This document shows positions 55,153 through 64,000 of a stretch of DNA of 64,000 bases, one piece after another. The notes beneath the pieces are model-generated. The model was given only the letters and a program-made list of their open reading frames with translations. It did not search any database and had not been told where the DNA came from. The stretch lies in the NCBI GenBank assembly GCA_002118135.1, contig BDIU01000089.1, positions 372,001 through 436,000 on the forward strand, in the 5' to 3' direction. The translations under genes and the position numbers were made by a program. Within the stretch, counting starts at the first letter, position 1; each line of letters starts with the position of its first letter. This DNA comes from Trebouxia sp. TZW2008. Taxonomy: Eukaryota; Chlorophyta; Trebouxiophyceae; Trebouxiales; Trebouxiaceae.

Positions 55153-58100
55153 ATGTTTACCTGGGGACGCAGCAAGGCAGACGGTCAGCCAGCTTCGCCC
55201 GCCGTACGAGGCTCAGGTTCCTCGAATGCACGATCTGCAGCTCAGCCCGGCTCGCATGGGGTGCCGCTCGAGCTCGTGCGGTATGATACAGAGTCTGGCA
55301 AATTCCATGTCGGAGAACAAGCGCTCAAGGTGTTGCAAGGCACACGAGATCCCGTTGGAGTGGTGGCGGTGTGTGGAAGAGCAAGACAGGGCAAGAGCTT
55401 CATCTTGAATCAGTTGCTAGGGCAGAGTACTGGGTTCCAAGTCGCTCCGACGGTTCGACCATGCACCAAAGGTCTCTGGATGTGGTCAGCCCCAATCAAG
55501 CGACGGAATGCTGACGGCAGTCAGTACCAACTGGTATGATCAACCACCTGCGAATCCCATCAATTTATGGCATAGACACTCATTTGACTCAAACATTGTA
55601 ATTTGATGCAGGTCTTGCTTGATTCTGAAGGCATAGATGCATGGGATCAGGTGCGTATGCACACTTTGGACTTACTCGTCCTCCACGCTTTTGCCTTGCT
55701 TCACACAGCCAGAGCGCTGACCGCTCGCGCTTTGCAGACCGCACAGTACAGCACTCAGATTTTCTCTTTGGCTGTGCTGCTGTCAAGCCTATTTGTCTAC
55801 AACCAGATGGGTGGCATAGATGAAGGAGCCTTGGACAAACTGTCCCTGGTTACAGAAATGACAAAGCATATCCGTGTTCGCTCAGGTCCACTACACTGCT
55901 CTCTTGCTGCCACAACCTTGTCAGCGTCAAGTCAAGCCATAGTCTCACACATACTTGAGTGTGCAGAAAACAGCTCTGAGGCAGATTTGTCGTCTTTCAC
56001 ACCTGCTTTCCTCTGGCTTTTGAGGGATTTCTATCTTAGCCTTGAAGAGGAAGGGGAAGCGGTACGTGTTCTGCCAGCTGCAGTCATCACCATTTAGATG
56101 CTCTCTGGCAAGGTCCTATGACCCAACCAGGTGTATACACAGGCAATGAAGTGCCTAAAAAAGGTTCTGTGCATGCCATTTTGTGCCAGTGCATATGATC
56201 TCTCAATTTACTCAACTTTTTGCACAACGCCGTTTTCCAAGCACTTTGGCGCCAGCTGTCAATCAAACCCACTGCAACATGCTAGACTGTTACCTGACAA
56301 GCTCAGACAGCTTGTCTGGAATGACTTTGTCTTGTCTGAGTTTTGACAGTCGAACAATTTACGTCCCTACTGTGATGCTCACAACAAGCCAGCCTGGCGA
56401 GACCAGACGTATGCTGTACACATCTGATACATGTGCTGGCAAGTGCCATCATCATCACTTTGATTAGTATCAAGGCAGCTTGGTACATGCCTACAGGTGA
56501 CTGCACGCCAGTACCTGGAAACAGCATTGCGGCCTGTGCCAGGTAGCAACGCTTCTGCAAAAGCCAAAAACCAGGTATGCAAGTCACAAACGCTTGCTTT
56601 GTTTGCTGCATCTGTCCTGCTGCATGTCATGTCAGTATCTGTTGAACATCTGTTGGCAGTTGATTTTGCTGTTGTGGGTGTCCTTGTATTGAGCGCATAC
56701 ACACTGAAGAAGCCACTGATGATGTCGTATAGCTATACAATGTTGTCCAGTGCTTGGTCGGTGCTCGTTCTGCATTGCGATGCTGTCAGCGTGCCAGACC
56801 CACCAGCAACAAGCTGGCGATGCATTGCATTGCACGGCATTCATCATGCCACAATTGCCAGCAGCAAGCTGCCAATGCACAGCGTAGCTGCAAAACGTGC
56901 ACTGCACACAATCAACTGAACTTCTTTGGGCTGCAGATACGGGATGCAATCAAGTCGCTGTTCCCAGACAGAGACTGCTTTCCTCTGGTCAGGCCTATGT
57001 CAGATGAGAAGATGCTGGCAAAGCTGGAGACAATTGACTCCAGTCAGTTCAGGCCAGAGTTCCAGCAGGTGCGCAAAGCTGATGTCAGAATATACTGACT
57101 TGGTGACATGCACCTGCTCCTTTGGACCCTTTTGTCACCTCTGTTGTCTCAGGCACAAGCGTCGCCTATACGACCCTCAGCAGCCGGCTTGCATCGATCC
57201 TGTGCTGGCCTGGCTGACTGCACACTAGACTCACAACTTTTAGAGGCCTTAAAAGGCCAGTGTCTCAAGACCTGCTATCATGACTGATGCATGCCCACCT
57301 GCCACATGTCACCAATGGCAGTACACTTGCAACAGCATGCATCCCTGTGACCATGCATGAACCCAGTGGAGCACGGTCACTGGGATGCACCAGAACTCTG
57401 CTCATGCATACAGTCTGGATATAGTTCTGGTGATCACACTGCACTAATGTCTTACCGGGGTGGACTGTCCATGCATGAGTTCTGTTGAGATGATCACTCC
57501 ACTGTTGTGCTGTTCAGGGAGTGAGTGAACTGACCAAGCTGATCTTCCAGAAAGCTCAACCAAAGCGCATGAACAATAGCATCATCACTGGCTCCATGTT
57601 GGCAGCTCTGACTACTGCCTATGTGGATGCCATCAACAAAGGGGCTGTGCCAACAATCGCCACAGCCTGGCAGGTGAGACATGCATGCAGAATCCTTGAC
57701 TCAAACAAATGGACTGCTGGTGCGACTGTGGCATGTAATATAAGTTGCTGATAGACCTGCAAACATGCGTATTTGTCTTCTAGGATGCTGATGCCATGTA
57801 CCTCCTGTAGTGAATAGCATTGGTTCAGGCTTGCCAGCCACCAAGCAAGAGGTCTTTGTATATCACGCAGTTGATTATACTTCCACCATGTCCAACCAAC
57901 TGCGTGATGTCCAAAAGACGTCTGGCGAGATGCCTGGCAAGCCTCAGCCAATGCTTTTCCCTGCAAAATTTACCCAACCTAAGGACAGCAAAGCTGCTTG
58001 CATCCCTGTGCATACTTATGAGGAAGCACACTGGCATTTGCAGAGCACCAGCTCAGGTCACACACTGCATGCAGACCCCTGCAGTCTACAGCTGTCAGGC

Positions 58101-61100
58101 CCGTCTTCTTCCTTAATACAACCATGACAATCTGACTCATCTCAGGTTGCATGTGTACACTTGCAAATGTCCTGTTCATGACCGGCGTTGATAAAATAAG
58201 ACTGCTGTATGGCCTACAGGAACAGGGTGAGGCACATTTTTACCAACTTTGCATGGGCGCAGGTGTCAACTCAATCAAGAAATCAAGCAATCAGTCAATC
58301 AATGACCTGCGTCTGCAGGGTGTAGCGGAGGCAGAGTCCAGGCGTGCAGCAGACGCTGCAGAAGCTGCATACCAGAACGCTTTCAACAAAGACGTGCCCG
58401 CTGATGAAGCAGCATTGGACAGAGAGTATGACAGGGCCTTCCATGTAGGCCAAGCTGCCTTCAGGGAAGTTGCTGTTGGTGAGCACACTTCTAGCATGTC
58501 CAACAGCAAGCCAGATGCCCTTTTGCAAGCTTGGTACCCGTTTCCAAATTCATGCATCTGCTTGCTTGCAGGATAAAGTGTAGTCCTTCTGATGAATATG
58601 TAATGTCTGGTCGGCGTGAAGGCCGAGGGGAACTTGTGCATGGGCGTACTTGCATGGATCATGCAATGTCGCGCTTGAACAACGCGATCTTGCTTGTAAG
58701 GCATCAAAATGTGAGGCTTCAAGCACTTGTGCATATGCGCAGGTGAAACAAGCATACAACAAGCCAACCAGAAGCGCTTTGAGGACCGTGTGCAGCAGCT
58801 GTTTAACCAGTTTAAGGAGCAGCGCCTGACGCAAGCTGCGCTGCAGTGTGAGCAGCTGATCAACAAAGCCAGCACACAGCTTACTCAGGTAAACTCCAAT
58901 GACTGTGAGCATGCTGCCATTTCTGCACGTCAGCAGAAAGCAGCATGAGTCTAAGTTGGCATCTTGGACTGCTGGCCTCAAGACGCAAGTTTCACTTGAC
59001 AATGCAGCCAGGGACTGGAACTCCATTCATGGAATTTCGGCACTGTCTGCTTTGAGCTGACTACAATGTATCTGCAGAGCGGCATGTTGATGTGCTGCTG
59101 AGGTTCTGTTGACATTGCAAGGGCTGCACTGGCAAGATCTTGATGTGGACACGCTTTCTTGACAACATGCAGGTGTCACGTCAGGCTGATGCAACGCCAG
59201 AGAGCCTCCAAGCCGAATACAACAAGTTTGAGCAGGCTTACATCAGAGGCACTGCTGGCACTGGCGCTCTGAGGTATCAGCGCCTCAATGAGTTTCGCAA
59301 CGGAGCTTTTGCTGCTTTGCTGCAAGACATTCAGCAGCGTGTGAACCAGGCCAAACAGCAGGAGCTGGCTGCAGAGAGGCAGAAGGCTCAGCAGGCCCAG
59401 CAGCAGATCCAACAGGTGAGTTTCTGCTCACAAATGCTTTTGCCCGCAACTTCCACCAGCTTATTTAGGGAAGACAGGCCATGAGCACTCCCAGAAGACT
59501 GCTAGATGTGTAATTGCTTGTTTTGCTTAGGCATTTGTAATCCTGCCTGCAGCCGTGTTTGCTTACGCATTTGAAATCCTGTATGCATTGTGTAGGCCAA
59601 ATCAGAGGCTGCAAGCCTGAGTCAGCAAGTGCAGCAGCTGCGGTCAGATGTGGACAGACTGCACCAGGACCTGGCTAAGGAGCGAAGCAGCAATGAGCAG
59701 CATGCTAGCCGTGTGAGCTCGCTAGAGAAGCAGCTGCAGCACAAGGCATCCTCCTTGGTACGCTCAACTTGCAAGCTGCAAAGCGACTAAACTATCTTTG
59801 TTGCATTACTTGCAACAATCGGAAATGCAGAAGGGCGCAGTTGAGAATGCCTATGCACAAAACAGCTGCAGCAAGCTGATTTGCTGTGCAGGTTGCAGCA
59901 CAGCAAGAGCTGCAGCAAGCTGTGCAAAGAGAAAGGCAGAAGGGCGCATCAGAGCAGCAGGCTGCTGTGAACCAGCTCAATCTGCAGCTGCAGCAGGCCA
60001 CACAACAGCTAGCTGACGCCAGGAAGGATGCGCACACAGCCCAGCTTGATGTTGACTCCCTCAACAAGTGAGTGTCCATGCTTGTGCTGCTGTATCTCAT
60101 CTGACACATCAGCAAGCATGGCTACACTGACCTTGACAGCATGCAGATATTGCTTGCCCATTTGATCACGCATTCACACAAGTTCTGGCAACCAAGTATG
60201 TTGGTCTGCTGCTTAGAGTTGCATACACAGCATCTTTGATCATTGTCCTGACTACATACTGATGGTCAGGGGCTGCTGAATTTGAAAACCAGCTGTCTTG
60301 TGCAGGCGATTGCGCAGTGCATCTACAGATTCCAGTGAGTGGATCTCCAAGTATCAAAAGGCAGAGGACGGTCGCCAAGCAGCAATGGCAGAGCAAGACA
60401 GCCTCCGCGCAGAGCTGAGTCAAACTCAGCAGCAAGCCTCACAAGCCGAGCAGCGAGCAACACAAGCTGAGCAGCGAGTGTCACAGGCTGAGAGCAGACT
60501 CTCTCAGGCCCAACAGCAAGCCAGTGAAGCGCAAGCCAAATTGGCAAGTGAGAAACAGCACTGGCAGCAACAACTGCAAGAGGCACAGGCTCAGGCTGGA
60601 GGGGCAGTTTCCAGCACAGCCCCTGCACCAGGTAGGCACAGCTGCTGTGAGTCATTGCATTATCAACATAAGTCACAATGTAGCTCACTTACCACGCTTT
60701 CAAGGCGCAGCCGCTGTGAGTCATCGTGTTGTCACCATGAGTCACACTGTGACTTGCCCAGAAGCCCACTACGTAGGTGCAGCTTCTGTCAGCTACTGTA
60801 TTGTCAAACCATTCTTTTGACTGCCTATCTAGATTACATTCCAGCACAGTCTCTGCATCGGGTAGGCGTAGTTGTTGTGGAGTAGTGTGCTGATCTAGCA
60901 GCACAGTCCCTTGACGATTGTTGAAGAGAAAGTCCTGGCACAGCCCGTGCAACAGTCAGGCGTAGCTGCTGTGGGTTGTGTCGATCCACTGCAGATGTCA
61001 CGACTGCAGAACAAGTTTGACTATGTATTGGCAAAGAGCTGCAAGCATGTTTGTGTACATGTACAGCAAACCTGAGGCGACATTGTGCACTGGCAAGATG

Positions 61101-61472
61101 ATGGTACAGAACTTTGCAGCTTCTTAAAAGCATAGGGTCCAGCGCGTCCCAGAATCAACAGGCCACTTGGTGCATCTGTGTGCTTTTGCATTTGCAGCAC
61201 AGTCTTTTTTATGCCAAGTACAAGATCACTTCCAGCTGTTGGTGTTGTGCAGCATCATATGTTTTTGACACATCACGTCATGTTGTGTGCATTGTGCAGA
61301 GGACATGGCGGTTGACAATGGCACCAAACCTGGTTTTAATCCAGAGAAGCTGACAATTGCTGCGCTGAGGACATGGCTTGATGATAACAATCACCAAGAA
61401 AAAGCATGGGAACTTGGCAACAAAAGAGCCAAAAAGCCAGAGTATGTACAGTGTGTGCGAGAGCTAATGTAG
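55153..61472 (+). CDS. Guanylate-binding protein-like GTPase (plant GBPL type), 14 exons
   Basis: Exons: 55153-55533, 55612-55650, 55738-55885, 55967-56061, 56497-56574, 56937-57068, 57518-57673, 58319-58478, 58743-58888, 59173-59415, 59596-59757, 59892-60067, 60306-60631, 61300-61472; 804 residues, all phases consistent. The large G domain has the P-loop GRARQGKS (about residues 75-82), the switch segment CTKGLWMW, DSEG (131-134) and the GBP-specific RD pair in WLLRDFYLSL (about 209-210). LFVYNQMGGIDE is also typical. A helical middle domain follows (TGSMLAALTTAYVDAINKGA). Residues from about 450 on form a Gln-rich coiled coil. The last exon is SAP-like (LTIAALRTWLDDNNHQEKAW) and ends KKPEYVQCVRELM, as in plant GBPL proteins, where related members act in immunity and nuclear condensates. 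The ATG at 55153 is chosen; one at 55099 is in frame. Confidence 0.93.
56370..56460 (-). repeat. Dispersed ~100 bp element (second family), diverged copy
   Basis: On the minus strand: GTGATGATGATGG, CCAGCACATGTATCAG, GGTCTCGCCAGGCTGGCTTG and TGTGAGCATC. It lies in intron 4 of the GBP gene. Confidence 0.6.
57795..57975. ncRNA. Long imperfect inverted repeat / hairpin in GBP intron 7
   Basis: The left arm (about 57812-57873) and the reverse complement of the right arm (about 57896-57959) share GCATTGG, AGGCTTGCCAG and ATCACGCAGTTG in the same order with similar spacing. Roughly 50 of 62 positions pair, around a loop of about 23 bp. Weaker pairing continues outward for another 10-15 bp. Transcribed on either strand it would fold into one long stem, the right size for a small-RNA precursor, though a fold-back repeat is equally possible. 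It lies between exons 57518-57673 and 58319-58478. Confidence 0.6.
59515..59595 (+). repeat. Direct repeat at GBP exon 11 acceptor
   Basis: TTTTGCTTAGGCATTTGTAA followed by TCCTGCCTGCA is repeated about 41 bp later as GTTTGCTTACGCATTTGAAA followed by TCCTGTATGCA, ending at the TGTAG acceptor of exon 59596-59757. The intron side of the exon has been duplicated. Confidence 0.75.
60632..60985 (+). repeat. Four decayed copies of GBP exon 13 donor edge
   Basis: Exon 13 ends CCAGCACAGCCCCTGCACCAG followed by GTAGGCACAGCTGCTGTGAG. Related words recur at about 60695-60735, 60765-60800, 60838-60880 and 60930-60980 (for example CCAGCACAGTCTCTGCATCGG then GTAGGCGTAGTTGTTGTGG). Donor-like GTAGG sequences are kept in two of them. 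Confidence 0.8.
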
Positions 61473-62428
61473 AATAGGGATTGCATTGGAGCGTTGCAAG
61501 CAAGCTCTGCATAGGCATGTACAATTTTTGCTGACTATGTGCAGACCTTTGCTTGCAAGTGTCAGTGCATGGCAAGGATATGTGTAGCTAGCACCACAGA
61601 GCTGCAGATCATTTGTGTAACTGCTATAAAGCTTGGCCTGTATACATGTATGCATTGCTGATTGATAGTCGACAGGCTGGTCATTGGCAGTGTGCAACAG
61701 GTTCTGCAAATTGCGGTCGAGACAACAGAATGCATGTCGTTGACTGCGTCCTGGGTGTTAACAGCGAAAAGACTCTACTGGTGTATACAGATCGCAGGAG
61801 TTGATCTCAAGCTGTGCTCTCCTCTCAGGACTGTTGTGAACACATCAAAGATCGAGTCTATTACCTGCATGCAGACCACTCCAGCATGGCATGTTGAGCT
61901 TGTCAGTTGCATGTATCAGGCAGAATGCATCGAGACGACCACAGGCGCCGCACGTGTTGCAGCCTTGCAGTGTAATATGCTGCTCAATTTAGTTTGCATA
62001 GCATCATTTCCGTCAGTATTAGCAGCCAGTCCAGATCTTACAGGATCATAAGCAATGGTGATCATCATGTTCAAAAGCTTGCTAGCAACCCTGTCGTCTG
62101 CCTGTCAAGTCTTTTGAGCATGATCACCCATGTCAAAAATACATCGACTCAGTGTTCAAAACATCCTGGCAAAAAATCATACTTCAAGAATACACACAAT
62201 AACGAAAATGTTGCAAGATTAGCTGAGCTACCTAGCTGCTGAGAGGGAAACATGACCAACCACTGATCTGAGCTGTTAGACTTGACCATGGACATGTAGT
62301 GGCACACAGCTTGCACATAATGTCAATGCAGCAAGCATCACAAAATAGCTTAGCAATCAGCCAAAGGAATGTTGAAAACAGTCTGTGCTTGCTGACTATA
62401 CTCTACAGTTGCAAGTGCCGCCAGAAAC
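61473..62428. other. Convergent 3' flanks of GBP and the plastid-type gene
   Basis: The two genes end towards each other about 950 bp apart. Open frames at 61613-62051 do not resemble any family I know and do not join to the neighbours in a phase-consistent way. I see no gene here. Confidence 0.5.
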
Positions 62429-63558
62429 CTAGGATACAGAATTGCCTTTGCTGAGCTTTGTCAAGGTATAGTGTGTGCACTGGCAGCCTACCGGGTTGAC
62501 ATTCCTGACTGTTTTCAGCACATAGCAGCCCTCTGCCTGACTGCTGTACTTTGACTGAACTATCAGACCCCAGTAGTCGATAGACTGCTCCATGTTGTGA
62601 TCATATGCACCACTGGCAGTGTTGCCTGATGGTGGCAGCGGATTGGAATGTTGTCTGCTGAAGGGCAAAATTTGATTCAGCTCGTGCTCATCATCGCAGC
62701 AGTCACCAACTTTGCCAGCAAGAATATCTGAGCCTGTGGCTGTGGGATCATATTGCAGACCCCGTTGGTCAATGGTGTCATGTGCAGACAGGCCAGTCAG
62801 CACGTGATCAGCTGAAACCGAACGCTGTGATGCACATGCATGAGCTGTGGCAAACGGTGGAAGCCGGTGAACCAGAACTACTGCATCTGGCCTGCTGGAC
62901 TTGAGCAGATGTGCCACTGACTGCCAAAGCTGCACAACCACAACAGCATGTCAAACAGAAGCCTCAGCATGCAGCTGTCGGCACAGCATATGCAGCATGT
63001 CTACATATAATGTTAACTGCTTGCAGGTCTTGCAGAGAACAGCATTGCAGTACATGAACAACGGACTTACTTCAGACGGGCCTGTGGCAGTCCTTGGGAC
63101 ATGATGTGTCTCAAGGGGCTGAGATCGCTGAGAATAAACCAGCTGCACAAATGGGGCTTTGTCTAACTGCTTCACAGCATCTTGAACACAGGAGTCAAGC
63201 CAGTCCAGAACTGAAGGTCGTCTCTGGGGCCACCGATATGTTGACAGCGGTCGTTTTGATACGCTGAATGTATCCGATGATCGCCTGGAACATTCAAGAA
63301 AGGGCCTTGTCAAACCAAGCCTAGAAGCTGGTATAACCGAGGATGCAGCGGCAAAGAGTCAAAGCCTCTGTACCTTTCTTGCGTTGCTGAGCCGGATGAG
63401 CTTGCTTGTGTGATGACATGTTCAAACCGACGAGACACGGACGGTGAGCGCTGAAGGTCAAAGGGACGTCCACTGGTCGAGCACTGGTTTGACGACCGGG
63501 CTTTGGCCCAAGCTGAAGGTGCCGCGGTGAAAGTGCCGCAAAGAGCTTGCGCGCTCAT
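62429..63558 (-). CDS. Conserved plastid-type protein of unknown function (DUF7804-like), 3 exons
   Basis: Exons (minus strand): 63558-63374, 63284-63071, 62929-62429; 299 residues, phases consistent. The first ~60 residues are Ser/Ala/Arg-rich with few acidic residues and look like a plastid transit peptide. The body has three conserved-looking blocks: VLDWLDSCVQDAVKQLDKAPFVQLVY; SRPDAVVLVHRLPP; and WGLIVQS followed by GCYVLKTV and CTHYTLTK. This order (WLDSCV, PD-V-LV, WG-VVQ, CYILKT, CTH) is that of a family of uncharacterised chloroplast proteins of plants and algae; the DUF number is from memory. No catalytic motif is visible. The loop between blocks two and three is long and acidic (DCCDDEHEL). 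Confidence 0.7.
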
Positions 63559-64000
63559 CTTGAGCTGCTAGCCTATGCTGCAAGGCAGCTCGGCGCGATT
63601 TGACTGCAAGCGTGAGGTATATACTAAGCTTAATCACTCGGCCATACACAAACGCTCACAACGGGCAATACGCGAGCGCCGATTTGTGAAAAGCCAATTT
63701 TGGTTTCTTTGCAATCGCCCAAAAGCGCATCCGTATGGCTCGCGCTCATCAGGCTGACCTTGTGCGCAGCACGCGCACGTGCAGCAAGGCATCGTGCAGA
63801 GCACACGCCAAGGGAGTTTACGAGCCACATCAAAGCGTGGTCATTAGTCATGAATGTACTCCTCTTCAGTTTTGCCAGATTACCAGTGTGGCAGAACCTG
63901 GGCCATTTCAAACCCTAGGCAAACCAGAAATTGTATACGACTTACGAACTTTGACTTGACACCGGGGCGCTTGCGGATGAAACTGCTATCTGTTGTGAAC
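63559..64000. other. 5' flank at window edge, no gene seen
   Basis: The stretch should contain the promoter of the plastid-type gene. Short frames on the plus strand run towards the window edge, but without the next sequence I cannot assign an exon. Confidence 0.4.

Noticed and set aside
57151..57228. Possible GBP exon after a GTCTCAG acceptor
   Set aside because: The reading has no similarity to the GBP middle domain, and 57068 to 57518 joins a conserved continuation (EFQQ then GVSELTKLIF).
57810..58127. 105-codon frame inside GBP intron 7
   Set aside because: It covers the hairpin and is mirrored by a similar frame on the other strand, as expected from an inverted repeat; exons on both sides join in phase without it.
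61650..62051. 129-codon frame downstream of the GBP stop
   Set aside because: No family resemblance. The GBP frame ends naturally with the conserved KKPEYV...ELM tail, so no further exon is needed.
1..64000. Transposase, reverse transcriptase, viral gene, tRNA or rRNA
   Set aside because: None of their usual motifs or folds was seen on either strand, although diverged tRNAs cannot be ruled out by eye.

Overview
The window looks like nuclear DNA of an intron-rich green alga, most likely a trebouxiophyte such as Trebouxia or Asterochloris (inference from gene content and style, not from a database). Evidence: ten multi-exon genes with GT..AG introns whose acceptors are typically TGCAG; a plastid-type ATP/ADP translocase with a transit-like N-terminus; fused uridine kinase/UPRT proteins; and a plant-type guanylate-binding protein with a C-terminal SAP-like tail. 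Exons were built by hand from reading frame, splice sites and intron phase. In nine models every junction keeps the frame; only the 5' end of the gene at 49-52.5 kb is unresolved.

Layout, left to right. 1.4-7.7 kb (-): NTT ATP/ADP translocase. 8.7-20.5 kb (-): a roughly 1,465-residue Ser/Ala-rich membrane protein with a signal peptide and one C-terminal membrane span. 21.6-26.8 and 27.5-31.7 kb (-): two tandem uridine kinase-UPRT (UKL) paralogues. 32.2-39.9 kb (+): a coiled-coil nuclear-type protein with a KEN box. 40.9-48.8 kb (-): NAE1/AXR1, regulatory subunit of the NEDD8 E1. About 49.0-52.5 kb (+): an unrecognised coiled-coil protein. 53.1-54.9 kb (-): an OMS1-like methyltransferase. 55.2-61.5 kb (+): a guanylate-binding GTPase. 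62.4-63.6 kb (-): a conserved plastid-type protein of unknown function. Three pairs start head to head over about 200-490 bp: UKL/coiled-coil, NAE1/coiled-coil and methyltransferase/GBP.

The most unusual feature is the structure of the introns. Next to many functional exons lie one to four decayed copies of the exon edge (splice site plus roughly 40-170 bp of coding sequence), arranged as direct tandem repeats. This occurs in at least eight of the ten genes. Some copies are still open and have good splice sites, while others carry stops or frameshifts. The same process seems to have produced intron minisatellites (32 bp x 8, about 246 bp x 4) and a cluster of short repeats. Two dispersed short repeat families (about 85 and 100 bp) and a long imperfect hairpin inside a GBP intron add to the non-coding structure. 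No tRNA, rRNA, CRISPR array, transposase or viral gene was recognised.

Functionally the set is ordinary housekeeping: plastid energy import (NTT), pyrimidine salvage (UKL), protein neddylation (NAE1), methyl transfer and a dynamin-like GTPase, plus structural proteins of unknown role. The genes do not form a pathway or operon.
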